Source of the DNA: Nocardia testacea NBRC 100365
GTDB taxonomy: Bacteria > Actinomycetota > Actinomycetes > Mycobacteriales > Mycobacteriaceae
Assembly: GCF_000308775.1 (NCBI RefSeq)
Contig: NZ_BAGJ01000262.1
Coordinates: 1-47,571 of the forward strand
Direction of reading: 5' to 3'
DNA: 47,571 nucleotides
Both the position numbers and the translations under genes were made by a program. Below the pieces are notes generated by a model. That model did not search any database. It was not told the origin of the DNA and was given only the letters and a program-made list of their open reading frames with translations. Below, piece by piece: positions 24,715 through 32,519 of the stretch (positions are counted from its first letter, which is position 1; each line of letters starts with the position of its first letter).

Positions 24715-25029
24715 TTATTTCTTGTGCTCGACCCAGCGACCACGCTCGGTCTCGCAGGTGCAGTATTCGTCGCCCGGTGGGGTCTTCACCACGTACCCGC
24801 AGATGTTGCAGCGGTGGGTGCGGTGTCCGCGCCGGCCTGCCGCGCGGCAGGCGACCCAGCCGACTGTGGCGCGGCCGCGACTGAGGGGGTGGTTGTTGCG
24901 ACAGGTGGTCGGGGCTGGTTCTTCCCAGTCGCCTGCGTCGTTCTGGTAGAGGCGCCGCGGGTTGACTCCGGTCCGGCCGTTGCCGAGCCCGTAGGCGGGT
25001 CGCCACTCACCGCCACCGATCGATGTCAT
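24715..25029 (-). CDS. Small zinc-ribbon protein
   Basis: 104 aa. CNICGYVV and a later YCTC give a C-x2-C ... C-x-C pattern after a basic segment, with an earlier TTCRNNHPLSRG motif. Likely zinc-binding. Lies 10 bp downstream of the AlbA_2 gene, probably on the same transcript. Confidence 0.55.
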   Translation of the reverse strand: MTSIGGGEWRPAYGLGNGRTGVNPRRLYQNDAGDWEEPAPTTCRNNHPLSRGRATVGWVACRAAGRRGHRTHRCNICGYVVKTPPGDEYCTCETERGRWVEHKK

Positions 25030-25038
25030 CAGATGACA

Positions 25039-26394
25039 CTACCGTTCAAAATCTGCATCCACCTCTGCGGCGGGCCGCTCGATGAGAAATGTGCGCAACA
25101 ATGGAGTCACATCTACTTCGACAACTTCCGCAGTAAAGTCGGTCGGCCCGTATACATGGTTGTGCTCGGCAAAGGTGACTCGCCATTTTCCATGTACCTC
25201 AGTCAGGTCCGACGAATTCGTTATCAACACAAAATCGGCGGCGAAACTGAGAGACAGTTCCTCCGAACGCAACTCGGGTAGCGATCCAGTGAACCCCACA
25301 CCCCCATCTTCCCAACCTTCCTCCGTCTCCAATATTCGCCAATCCAATTCTCCATGCCCGGCCCGTTTCGGCACAGATGGCGAAAATATGTTCAGGCCGT
25401 ATGACGAGCCCACTCGGGCGATACCCCTCGCACCCCACGGATCTGGAGGCTTGGGGAGGATCCCATAGGGGTCGAAATCATCCTTATCAACTGCGTCGAC
25501 CGCCCAGAGGTGGAGTCCCTTAATCAGCGCTCCGATACGAGGGTGCTTGAGATAATCTTTGCTCTTATTGTGCAATTGAATTTTCGGCGGAAGACCGAGC
25601 GCACCAACAGCAGCCGCTACGACGTCTGGCCATTCCTCCCTCGTCTCCGACTCCCACTCTTGAAGTTCTTTCTGGAAGTCAACCCAAGTTCGGGTATCAC
25701 CGAAAATGACTTCTGCCAGACGGTACGGGTTGCTCGGCCCCGGGGTCACTCTAGACCGTACGGCAGCGATGTATTCATCGACCAGCGATTCATCGCATCC
25801 GTATCGATACACCTTGGCGTTGATTCCTAGTTCAATATCAGCTTTCGGCGAACCCCCACCGATCATGCGGCGACAGAGCTCTCCGATCTCGTCTCCAGTT
25901 GCCAACCGTGTTTCGCCATCACCGCGGATATAAACTCCCCCGTTCCTGAGCCCCTCTTCGCTGTGCTCTCTGTAGCAGACCCACAATGGGTCGCCATCCT
26001 TTGGAGGGTCAACGATGATGACGATGACATCTCGGTCAGTGCCATCGACCGGAATCCGCTTGAAGTCCCAAGACGGACCAGGAAGTCGCGTATAGTCGAA
26101 AACCCGCTTTTCGAGGTCCTTGACCTCTGGGAATCGGATGCCGGTGACCGCCCCCTTCGAGACGCCAACAACCAGAAGGGCATGACCTCCGAAGTACTTC
26201 ACAGCCTTGGAAGGGCTCCGATTCGCGGCACCGAGGATGAACTTCGCAACTTTCGCGCCGCCACTGCGCGACGCAGGACCGATGTCAGATTTCAGTTCCA
26301 GGTAGTGACGCTCCTCCCGGTCGTCGATCGTGCTCACCATGTCGACAAACTGTCGCCAGCCTCTGTCGCCGGTCGGAAGTTTGGCGAAGTCCAT
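25039..26394 (-). CDS. AlbA_2 (Schlafen-like) domain protein, probable defence or regulatory cargo
   Basis: 451 aa from ATG 26394 (AAGGGGGCC upstream); the frame is open further but without a start signal. Residues ~20-160 read EERHYLELKSD, AKFILGAANRSP, GGHALLVVGVSKGAVTGI and GGVYIRGDGETRLAT, the order of motifs in AlbA_2/Schlafen domains, which bind nucleic acid and in some relatives cleave RNA. The C-terminal ~250 residues are unassigned. GC is lower than the flanking phage genes and the strand is opposite, so it is inserted cargo. Confidence 0.7.
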   Translation of the reverse strand: MDFAKLPTGDRGWRQFVDMVSTIDDREERHYLELKSDIGPASRSGGAKVAKFILGAANRSPSKAVKYFGGHALLVVGVSKGAVTGIRFPEVKDLEKRVFDYTRLPGPSWDFKRIPVDGTDRDVIVIIVDPPKDGDPLWVCYREHSEEGLRNGGVYIRGDGETRLATGDEIGELCRRMIGGGSPKADIELGINAKVYRYGCDESLVDEYIAAVRSRVTPGPSNPYRLAEVIFGDTRTWVDFQKELQEWESETREEWPDVVAAAVGALGLPPKIQLHNKSKDYLKHPRIGALIKGLHLWAVDAVDKDDFDPYGILPKPPDPWGARGIARVGSSYGLNIFSPSVPKRAGHGELDWRILETEEGWEDGGVGFTGSLPELRSEELSLSFAADFVLITNSSDLTEVHGKWRVTFAEHNHVYGPTDFTAEVVEVDVTPLLRTFLIERPAAEVDADFER

Positions 26395-26522
26395 AAGGCC
26401 CCCTTGGCTCCGTGGTCGATTAAACGATAACCAGCCCTGAGCGCTTCCGGTATCCACACCTACTTCCCGGCCGCCAGCCCAGGACTCCACCAGCGAGGCT
26501 TGCGAAATAGATGCGCATTTTT

Positions 26523-26572
26523 CTGCGCAGTGCGTGCGCAGTGTTGACATTGCAAATGGGCGAGGATACTGT
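26523..26572 (+). promoter_or_regulatory. Rightward promoter with tandem repressor operators
   Basis: CTGCGCAGTGCGTGCGCAGTG-type tandem sites (26523-26543) abut a consensus -35 TTGACA (26544-26549), 17 bp, then TACTGT (26567-26572). It restarts phage transcription after the leftward AlbA_2 gene. The 316-bp gap 26395-26710 also has a CCGGCCG hairpin near 26620 and two CCGCCA-type hairpins. Confidence 0.75.
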
Positions 26573-26648
26573 CAAACGCGTTGGGCCGGAGCCGAGAAAG
26601 ACCGTCCCAGCAGCGAAACCCGGCCGGATTAACCGGCCGGCCGCGACT

Positions 26649-26690
26649 GGGCCGCCGCCACGGCCCGCCCCATGCCCGCGCCAACGGGCA
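26649..26690 (+). promoter_or_regulatory. Two CCGCCA-type hairpins in the leader
   Basis: GGGCCG-ccgcca-CGGCCC (26649-26666) and TGCCCG-cgccaa-CGGGCA (26673-26690, shifted loop), followed by ACCGAAAGGAACC before ATG 26711. Confidence 0.75.
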
Positions 26691-26710
26691 ACCGAAAGGA
26701 ACCGAGGAAG

Positions 26711-27043
26711 ATGACCATTCATACGTTCGCGTCCACAGGCGAGGCATACGACCGCAGCCAGTTCGACGACGCGATCGAAGACGGCGACATTCTGATCGTC
26801 CCGAGCGAGGGTGTCGCCGGATGGCTCGAACAGGCGTGGCCGATCGCCGCGACGCCGAGCATCGGCCAGTTCCACCGGCTCGCCGATACGGCCTGGCTGC
26901 TCGCCGAGAACCCCGACCGCGGCCAGGACCACGTCGCGACCAAGGTCCGGGAGGCGACCGCGGCGCTCATCGCGGCGCGTGAGGCTGCCCTCGAAGACGA
27001 GGCGTGGGACCGCAACGCGGAACTCGACCGCCGCGCCGCCTGA
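26711..27043 (+). CDS. Small phage protein, unknown
   Basis: 110 aa. N-terminal alpha/beta segment (DRSQFDDAIEDGDILIVPSE, then WLEQAWPIA) and C-terminal charged helix. First gene after the operator-controlled promoter. TGATG overlap with the next gene. Confidence 0.6.
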   Translation: MTIHTFASTGEAYDRSQFDDAIEDGDILIVPSEGVAGWLEQAWPIAATPSIGQFHRLADTAWLLAENPDRGQDHVATKVREATAALIAAREAALEDEAWDRNAELDRRAA

Positions 27044-27198
27044 TGGGTGAGACACGGAAGCGTCGCCGCCTGGCGGCGGCGCTCCGTGTCGACCGACACC
27101 AGCCCGCCCTCGGGCTGCTGTTCAACGTCGACACGGAGGGCCACGAGTACGCGGCCGATCTCCTCGACCTCGCCGCCGACACCGACGGCAACTCCTGA
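27043..27198 (+). CDS. Small phage protein, unknown
   Basis: 51 aa, ATG within the previous stop (TGATG). Basic N-terminus, then a helical acidic end. Its TGA stop is the first arm of the following hairpin. Unknown function. Confidence 0.5.
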   Translation: MGETRKRRRLAAALRVDRHQPALGLLFNVDTEGHEYAADLLDLAADTDGNS

Positions 27199-27213
27199 CC
27201 GCCGCCACGGTCA
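27196..27213 (+). promoter_or_regulatory. CCGCCA-loop hairpin overlapping a stop codon
   Basis: TGACCG-ccgcca-CGGTCA, beginning with the TGA of the preceding gene; CCCGGAAGGAACC follows before ATG 27230. Confidence 0.75.
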
Positions 27214-27229
27214 CCCCGGAAGGAACCAG

Positions 27230-27382
27230 ATGCCGAACACCACGGCCACCGAGCAGACCCCGCAGCGTCGCAGCAGGCGCCGCGAGACCGTCGAACACTG
27301 GGCGATCTGCTCCAACTGCAACGGCGGCGGCTGCCGCGACTGCAACGGACGCGGCGAGTACCCGACGTTCATCCCCCTCTGA
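27230..27382 (+). CDS. 50-residue zinc-finger-like protein (DnaJ-type CxxCxGxG)
   Basis: CSNCNGGGCRDCNGRG forms two C-x2-C-x-G-x-G-type knuckles as in DnaJ central domains. The N-terminus is basic. Clear ribosome-binding site AAGGAACC. Probably a zinc-stabilised nucleic-acid- or protein-binding module. Confidence 0.65.
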   Translation: MPNTTATEQTPQRRSRRRETVEHWAICSNCNGGGCRDCNGRGEYPTFIPL

Positions 27383-27436
27383 CCGCCGCCACGGTCACAC
27401 CCCCGGCCGGGCACTGGCCGCCGCCAGTGCCCGGCC
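27380..27436 (+). promoter_or_regulatory. CCGCCA-loop hairpin plus a larger CCGCCG-loop hairpin
   Basis: TGACCG-ccgcca-CGGTCA (27380-27397) again starts with the stop codon; then GGCCGGGCACTGG-ccgccg-CCAGTGCCCGGCC (27405-27436, 13 pairs). GGAAAGGAACC follows. Confidence 0.8.
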
Positions 27437-27458
27437 CCCGGAAAGGAACCACACGCAA

Positions 27459-28433
27459 GTGCTGACCATCAGCCACAACGCCGCCGAAGGCACCCTGCTC
27501 ACCGGCACCAGCCGCGACGACGGCACCTACGAAGTGATGCGGGCGATCCGCGACCGCGTCGGCCACTGGAAATGGGCGCGCAGCCTCCAGTGCTGGATCG
27601 TTGTCTCCTCCCGCAACCGGCAGCCGAAGGACTACCACATCAACGCGGCCGCGAAGATGCTGCGAGAGGCCGGTTTCGAGGTCGAGGTGAAGATCGACCG
27701 CAGCGTCCAGGACACCGCGGAGGCCGAGGCCCAACGCGCCGGTCGTCAGGACGACCGCGTCGCCGCTCTCGCCGCGAAGGCCGAACGGCGGGCCGGGCAG
27801 GCCGAGGCCGCCGAGCAGGCGCACCAGCGCGCTCACGAAGCCCTGCCCCCGGGCGGCGAACCGATCAAGGTCGGTCACCACTCCGAGCACAGGCACCGCC
27901 GCGCCATCGAGAAGTCGTGGAACGCGCTCGGCAAGTCCGTCGAGGCGCACAAGGCGGCCGAGTTGGCTGCGGACCGCGCCGACGCCGCCACCCGCACCAC
28001 CGGGCATCGCTACAACCCCGTCACCGTGGGGAACCGGATTCTCAGCTTGGAAGCGGAGCAGCGCAGCGACCAGCGCATCTTGGACGGCGGGAAGCGAGGC
28101 CGCGCCCCGTACGTCACCGAGGTGAAGCCCGCCAGCGGGGCATACCGCGAGCGCGTGCAGGCCCGCGTGGACCAGCGCGCCAGCGACATCGAGTACTGGA
28201 AGGCCGTCCGCGCCGAGCAGATCGCCAACGGCGAGGCCACCGGCTACACCAAGGCCGATATCGCCAAGGGCGACTACATCCGGTACCGGCACGGCTCCTG
28301 GCACAAGGTCGTCCGCGTCAACGGCAAGAGCGTGACCGTGGAATCCCTGTACATCGAGGGCTGCACCGGAACCGTGCCCTATCACGAGATCCGCGCCCAC
28401 AAGTCGGCCGATCAGATGGCCGCAGCGCAGTAG
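27459..28433 (+). CDS. DUF3560-domain protein
   Basis: 324 aa, GTG start. Residues ~100-190 (DRVAALAAKAERRAGQAEA, then VGHHSEHRHRRAIEKSW, then LGKSVEAHKAAE) match DUF3560, a coiled-coil-like region widely found in actinobacterial phages and plasmids. The N-terminal ~80 residues (NAAEGTLLTGTSRDDG) are a separate small domain. Role unknown. Confidence 0.8.
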   Translation: MLTISHNAAEGTLLTGTSRDDGTYEVMRAIRDRVGHWKWARSLQCWIVVSSRNRQPKDYHINAAAKMLREAGFEVEVKIDRSVQDTAEAEAQRAGRQDDRVAALAAKAERRAGQAEAAEQAHQRAHEALPPGGEPIKVGHHSEHRHRRAIEKSWNALGKSVEAHKAAELAADRADAATRTTGHRYNPVTVGNRILSLEAEQRSDQRILDGGKRGRAPYVTEVKPASGAYRERVQARVDQRASDIEYWKAVRAEQIANGEATGYTKADIAKGDYIRYRHGSWHKVVRVNGKSVTVESLYIEGCTGTVPYHEIRAHKSADQMAAAQ

Positions 28434-28462
28434 CCGCAGCGCCCGTCAGGGCCGCAGCACAC

Positions 28463-28494
28463 CCGGGGGCGTCGACCGCCATCGGCGCCCCCGG
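28463..28494 (+). promoter_or_regulatory. CCGCCA-loop hairpin with 13-bp stem
   Basis: CCGGGGGCGTCGA-ccgcca-TCGGCGCCCCCGG, 12 Watson-Crick pairs and one G-U, then CCCGAGAGGAACC. The wobble pair is expected if the RNA, not the DNA, form matters. Confidence 0.8.
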
Positions 28495-28513
28495 TTTCCC
28501 GAGAGGAACCACA

Positions 28514-28678
28514 ATGTTCGACCTGCCCACCATCCCGATCCGCCCGCACAGACCGCCCGCGCGGGTCCGCCCCTACGTCCGCCCGCGCTGCGTGTGGTGC
28601 AACGCGCCTGCCGGCCTGCACACCCTGCTCGCCGGAGGTGGCAGGCATCAGCGCTGCCCCGTGGACCGGTCGCAGTGA
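28514..28678 (+). CDS. Small Cys/His-rich protein
   Basis: 54 aa. Basic Pro/Arg N-terminus, then CVWCNAPAGLH and HQRCPVD suggest a C-x2-C...H/C zinc site. Clear ribosome-binding site. GTGA overlap with the next gene. Confidence 0.6.
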   Translation: MFDLPTIPIRPHRPPARVRPYVRPRCVWCNAPAGLHTLLAGGGRHQRCPVDRSQ

Positions 28679-28971
28679 CTACCGCCATCCGCACCAAGCA
28701 CGGAACCACTGGCACCTACACCAAGGGAAGGTGCCGGTGCTCGGAGTGCCGGAAAGCGATGGCGGCCTATGCCGCCAAGGTCCGGGTTCGCCGCAGCCGC
28801 CATCTGACGACCGGCGCGAATGGCAGGCCGTTCGCCGCGTCCGACAACGAGTTCCAGCCGCTCCCCCACGGCGTGCTGTCCACCTACGTCAACTGGCTGT
28901 GTCGGTGCGACCGGTGCACGGCCGCCAACGCCTCAGCCTCCGCCAAGTACCGATCCGAGAGGAACCCGTGA
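28675..28971 (+). CDS. Zinc-knuckle-like actinophage protein
   Basis: 98 aa, GTG. GTYTKGRCRCSECRKAMAAY and WLCRCDRCTAANASASAKY are two copies of a C-x-C-x2-C module that pairs with a following helix. The same C-x2-C-helix pattern occurs at 16249. Zinc binding is likely; role unknown. Confidence 0.65.
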   Translation: MTTAIRTKHGTTGTYTKGRCRCSECRKAMAAYAAKVRVRRSRHLTTGANGRPFAASDNEFQPLPHGVLSTYVNWLCRCDRCTAANASASAKYRSERNP

Positions 28972-29228
28972 CCGTCCCCGCCCCACCGTCCCCGCCGCCG
29001 CATATCGAGCGGACGGCAGCCCACGTCACCGCCTTGTGGCATGAGGTCCGGCAACTGCTGGTGCTGCTCGACCTCACCCTGCCGGACATCGTCGATATCG
29101 CGACGATGCCGGACCCGGCCGACGCGCTCACCGCCTGGCTCGCCGAAGCCTCCCAGCCCTACAGCGACACCGAGATCCGGCGCCGATTCCGACGCATCAG
29201 CGAACTGTCTCGCGCAGCCGCGCGCTGA
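28968..29228 (+). CDS. Small helical phage protein
   Basis: 86 aa, GTGA overlap, AGAGGAACCC upstream. Pro-rich start, then helices. Unknown function. Confidence 0.55.
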   Translation: MTVPAPPSPPPHIERTAAHVTALWHEVRQLLVLLDLTLPDIVDIATMPDPADALTAWLAEASQPYSDTEIRRRFRRISELSRAAAR

Positions 29229-29251
29229 CACCCCGAGAAGGAGAACGCCTC

Positions 29252-29731
29252 ATGGCAAACGACACCACCCTCACCGTCATCGGCAATCTGACCGCCGACC
29301 CTGAACTCCGCTTCACCCCGGCCGGTGCGGCGGTCGCGAACTTCACCGTGGCCTCGACGCCGCGGATATTCGACCGCAACACCAACGAGTGGAAAGACGG
29401 CGAGGCGCTGTTCCTGCGCTGCAATATCTGGCGTGAAGCCGCGGAGAACGTCGCCGAGTCGCTGGTCCGCGGGTCGCGAGTGATCGTGACCGGCAACCTG
29501 AAACAGCGGTCGTTCGAGACCCGCGAGGGAGAGAAGCGGACCGTGGTGGAGTTGGAGGTCGAGGAAATCGGCCCGAGCCTCAAGTACGCGACCGCGAAGG
29601 TCAACAAGACCAGCGGAGGCAACGGCGGCGGGGGTGGGCAGCGGCGCCAGTCCGGGCAGCAGCAGCGCGCCGACGACAGCGACCCGTGGGGCAGCGCCCC
29701 GGCGCACAAGCACGACGAACCACCGTTCTGA
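29252..29731 (+). CDS. ssb: Single-stranded DNA-binding protein
   Basis: 159 aa. An N-terminal OB fold begins with LTVIGNLTADPELRFTPAG and includes VANFTVAST and WKDGEALFLRCNIWR. A Gly/Gln-rich linker leads to an acidic tip ending DEPPF, the protein-interaction tail of bacterial SSBs. Likely partner of the Sak4-like ATPase and the replication proteins. AAGGAG precedes the ATG. Its stop abuts that of the leftward neighbour. Confidence 0.95.
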   Translation: MANDTTLTVIGNLTADPELRFTPAGAAVANFTVASTPRIFDRNTNEWKDGEALFLRCNIWREAAENVAESLVRGSRVIVTGNLKQRSFETREGEKRTVVELEVEEIGPSLKYATAKVNKTSGGNGGGGGQRRQSGQQQRADDSDPWGSAPAHKHDEPPF

Positions 29732-30484
29732 TCATCTGGGTGTGTCCGCCGAGAGCAGTGCCCGGCTCTCGGCGGACACGCGAGCCGATATCCGTGCAGC
29801 CTCAGCAATTGCATCTTCAAGGAAGTCGGCGTACATACGTGCCCAGTCACGAGTTCCAATATTAAAATTGTGCGCAGCGCTGGCGTTGGCGCCATCGGAT
29901 ATTGCTCTGCCAGCGATGCGGATGATGGAACGCCAGGTCAGTACGAGGTCGTGAGGGGTTCCTGGCCACAGATCAGTCGACATTCTGATTTGCACTACAA
30001 GCCTCTGCAACTGATCAAAAATGCGTTCAATCGTGTGGGCAGGAGAGCTCTCGATTGTGCGCAGCACCGAAGCGCCGCCAAAAGAGAAGTCTCTCAGCTC
30101 TTCGAGTTTCGCAACGAGCACCTCGAATTCGACCTGTGGAAGTTGGAGAACCGCAGATGCCTGATCGGAAACCGGTTCAACCAGTGGCCGGAACGGGTCG
30201 GCTTCAGGACTACCTGCGGGCTCCAGCAGCGTCGTTCGGATAGCAGCAGCGTCCTCCCGACGGGAATCATGTGCAAGCTCGGTAGCAGTGGAGGATACGT
30301 CGCGAGCCAAATCCTGAGCCTGTCGCTCGACCTCGGCCTCCGCACCGAATGCCGCAACCCTCACTCTCTGCATTTGTGCTAGCAGAGTCCGCGCTGGGGT
30401 GTGTAACAGGGCAATCGCAAGCGCAGCGATCACTGGCCACTTCAAGGCGTTGATGTACTGGAGAACCATCTCAGGCGCGCTCAC
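29732..30484 (-). CDS. Membrane-anchored coiled-coil protein, inserted cargo
   Basis: 250 aa from GTG 30484 (ATG 30469 also possible). One TM helix near residues 14-32 (WPVIAALAIALL), then a long charged coiled coil (GAEAEVERQAQDLARDVSST) and a globular helical C-terminus. Leftward, lower GC than the surrounding operon and convergent with ssb without a gap. No family recognised; defence cargo is a guess from position. Confidence 0.6.
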   Translation of the reverse strand: MSAPEMVLQYINALKWPVIAALAIALLHTPARTLLAQMQRVRVAAFGAEAEVERQAQDLARDVSSTATELAHDSRREDAAAIRTTLLEPAGSPEADPFRPLVEPVSDQASAVLQLPQVEFEVLVAKLEELRDFSFGGASVLRTIESSPAHTIERIFDQLQRLVVQIRMSTDLWPGTPHDLVLTWRSIIRIAGRAISDGANASAAHNFNIGTRDWARMYADFLEDAIAEAARISARVSAESRALLSADTPR

Positions 30485-30544
30485 CGGCCGATCGTAAACG
30501 CCGCCGCCCCAGAAAGATACAGTCAATCCGCGCGGCAACGCGCA

Positions 30545-30562
30545 GGCCCGCCGCCACGGGCC
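30545..30562 (+). promoter_or_regulatory. CCGCCA-loop hairpin restarting the rightward operon
   Basis: GGCCCG-ccgcca-CGGGCC, then ACCCGAAAGGAACACC before ATG 30582. Confidence 0.75.
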
Positions 30563-30581
30563 ACCCGAAAGGAACACCCCC

Positions 30582-31031
30582 ATGCCCACCACCGTTGACC
30601 CGTACGTGGTCGAGGAAGACATCACGTTCGCCGAGATGAGCGCCCGACGCCGCTCTGGCACCCGCGCCGAGAAGATCACCGTCGAGGAATCCAATCTGGT
30701 CGGCGATTACTTCTGGCTGGCAGAGGACGGGCTCGCGTTCGAGACCATCGCCCGCCGCCTCCACCGCAGCCCCGACGCCCTCGCGCAAACCCTGCACCGG
30801 ACCGGGCTGCATCACCGGACCCCGGACCGCGCAGCGGTCGACAAGGCGCTGGCGCTCCTCGTTGCGCGCGGCGCCGGGCACCGGTTCACCACCGACGACC
30901 TACCGCCGGTCGACCTGGCGACCATCAGCCACGCCCTGAAGACCGCCAAGAGCGCCGGGCACATCCGCCGCGGCGGGAGTGGTGAGTGGGTTGTCATCAC
31001 CCCGAAGGAGAATCCCGATGTCTCAGCCTGA
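30582..31031 (+). CDS. Phage winged-helix-like protein
   Basis: 149 aa. Two DNA-binding-like segments: GDYFWLAEDGLAFETIARRL (HTH-like, residues ~45-70) and a C-terminal winged-helix look (TISHALKTAKSAGHIRRGG). Possible regulator or nucleoid protein of the phage. Overlaps the next gene by 14 bp. Confidence 0.55.
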   Translation: MPTTVDPYVVEEDITFAEMSARRRSGTRAEKITVEESNLVGDYFWLAEDGLAFETIARRLHRSPDALAQTLHRTGLHHRTPDRAAVDKALALLVARGAGHRFTTDDLPPVDLATISHALKTAKSAGHIRRGGSGEWVVITPKENPDVSA

Positions 31032-31233
31032 CCAGCCCCGCATCCTCGACCAGACCGGCCACGAGGAGCGGGTTGCCCTCGACAGCCAGATCGCCGAACT
31101 CACCGCGCAGCTCCAGCAAATGACGTCGAGCAGTGAACGTACCGCCCACCACCAGGGCCTCAAGCAGCTGCGCGAGTTGCAGCAGCAGCGCAAGGCCGCG
31201 TTCCGGCGTGAAGTCGGCTGGGCTGCCGCGTAG
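31018..31233 (+). CDS. Small coiled-coil protein
   Basis: 71 aa, ATG after AAGGAGAATCCCG. Heptad-like QIAELTAQLQQM and LKQLRELQQQRKA indicate a coiled coil. Last gene before a terminator. Confidence 0.55.
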   Translation: MSQPDQPRILDQTGHEERVALDSQIAELTAQLQQMTSSSERTAHHQGLKQLRELQQQRKAAFRREVGWAAA

Positions 31234-31248
31234 CGCCGCTCACCCGGA

Positions 31249-31278
31249 CCCTTCGGCAGAATTGCTTCTGCCGAAGGG
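31249..31278 (+). terminator. Strong terminator between convergent genes
   Basis: CCCTTCGGCAGAA-ttgc-TTCTGCCGAAGGG, 13 perfect pairs, followed by GTTTAC. Ends the 30582-31233 operon. Confidence 0.8.
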
Positions 31279-31348
31279 GTTTACACTCTCCGTCCCCGGG
31301 AGTCCGGCCGCTAGCAGGATCGACGGCAAGCGGGCCTGATGACACTGC

Positions 31349-32380
31349 CTATTCTGCAGCTGGATTACATGCAGCAGAAAGTCGCTTCCAATCTGCGGCC
31401 TCAGTGTCGGGACGGGTACGGAGCCATTCGTCCAACTCCTGCACCACCGCCATGAGGTCTTGCACCGATCGCTTCACTTCTTCGTCATCTTCGCCATCAT
31501 CTATGCCAGGCAATGCGATCTTGGCCGCCACAATCTCGTTCACCAACCCGGTCAGGTCATTCGAGCAGTCAGAAACTGGATCCAACAATCTCATGGTGTC
31601 GCGAATATGTTGGCTGCTGATACTGACGTGCCCCTCTTCATTGACCCACAAGCCCCAGACGACACCGAACCTATACTCCTGTGGCCAGACCCCGATGTCA
31701 TCTGACCCTACGCAAGCGTCGACGCCGTCAGCGCGAACGACGAATGTGCCTCTCTCCGCGCGCTGTCCGACAGCTACGCCGATGCTGCGCTGGTGCTTGG
31801 CCTCCAGACCGGGCAAGTTCGCTGCCATCAAGCGAATCTCCAGCTGTCCGGCATGAAAGATCTTTCGTTCGCCAATAAGCGCGTCGATCAACTGGTCGGG
31901 TCGCCCTTCGGCAAAGTAGCCGATGCGCCTCAGTGCCCACCGCACCCACATCAAACTCCCGTCGAGTGCCATGTGCAGCATCTCGTCGGCAAGATCCGGA
32001 ACCCGGAACCGACCATGCCCGCCACCGTAGTTATTTCGGATTTCGGCGAGGTTGCAGGCGATTTTCTTCGATTGAGTCGACATGTCCCCGAATGGGGAAG
32101 TGTCGACCAATTCATAGCCGGGCTGCTTGGCCAGCAGGTCGTGCGCGCGCTTAACCAGACCCTGGAAGTTGTCATTGGAGCCCGGCGGGGTGCCGTTGAT
32201 ATCGAGCACGATCTTTGATACCGACTCCACCAGGCACTTCAAGTCGCTAAGCGCCTGGGAGGCATCCCCAGCGTCCAGAGAGCGAGACAGTCGATCTGCC
32301 TCGACCTTGATGCATTCCCAATAGCTGTCAGCCAGGTATTGGGGCCTCTCAACCTGGAACCGCCTATAGGATTCAGTCAC
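31349..32380 (-). CDS. Abi_C-like (abortive infection) protein
   Basis: 343 aa, GTG start directly behind a GATACT -10-like box, so probably leaderless. The motif RNNYGGGHGR at about residues 113-122 corresponds to the conserved RN...G..HG of the Abi_C (abortive infection C-terminal) domain, preceded by the usual helical region (DLKCLVESVSKIVLD). The C-terminal ~200 residues are unassigned. Related proteins abort phage growth; here carried by a prophage, they would act against competitors. Confidence 0.65.
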   Translation of the reverse strand: MTESYRRFQVERPQYLADSYWECIKVEADRLSRSLDAGDASQALSDLKCLVESVSKIVLDINGTPPGSNDNFQGLVKRAHDLLAKQPGYELVDTSPFGDMSTQSKKIACNLAEIRNNYGGGHGRFRVPDLADEMLHMALDGSLMWVRWALRRIGYFAEGRPDQLIDALIGERKIFHAGQLEIRLMAANLPGLEAKHQRSIGVAVGQRAERGTFVVRADGVDACVGSDDIGVWPQEYRFGVVWGLWVNEEGHVSISSQHIRDTMRLLDPVSDCSNDLTGLVNEIVAAKIALPGIDDGEDDEEVKRSVQDLMAVVQELDEWLRTRPDTEAADWKRLSAACNPAAE

Positions 32381-32442
32381 ACCTCAAGTATCGCAGCAAC
32401 CTGCGTGCAGGTGCAGGCTGCGGTCAAGTATCCCGCGGGCCT

Positions 32443-32475
32443 CAGCTGCACTCCGTTGGTTACGAGGTGCAGCTG
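32443..32475. promoter_or_regulatory. Inverted repeat between Abi_C-like gene and rightward operon
   Basis: CAGCTGCAC-15 nt-GTGCAGCTG. A further GGTGCAGG half lies at 32409. The element is between divergent genes and may be an operator. Confidence 0.5.
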
Positions 32476-32519
32476 ACTCGCTCTCCGCAGACACAGCAAA
32501 CCAGCCATACCGTTGCGCC

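Noticed and set aside
25039..26550. Start of the AlbA_2 protein at 26550
   Set aside because: Would place coding sequence over the phage operators; ATG 26394 has a good ribosome-binding site and begins the domain.
26420..27055. 211-aa leftward ORF
   Set aside because: Antisense to the 26711 gene and to the operator promoter; no family, no start signal.
29732..30694. Longer form of the membrane coiled-coil protein
   Set aside because: The upstream extension is antisense to the hairpin leader and the 30582 gene; the TM segment fits a start at 30484 or 30469.
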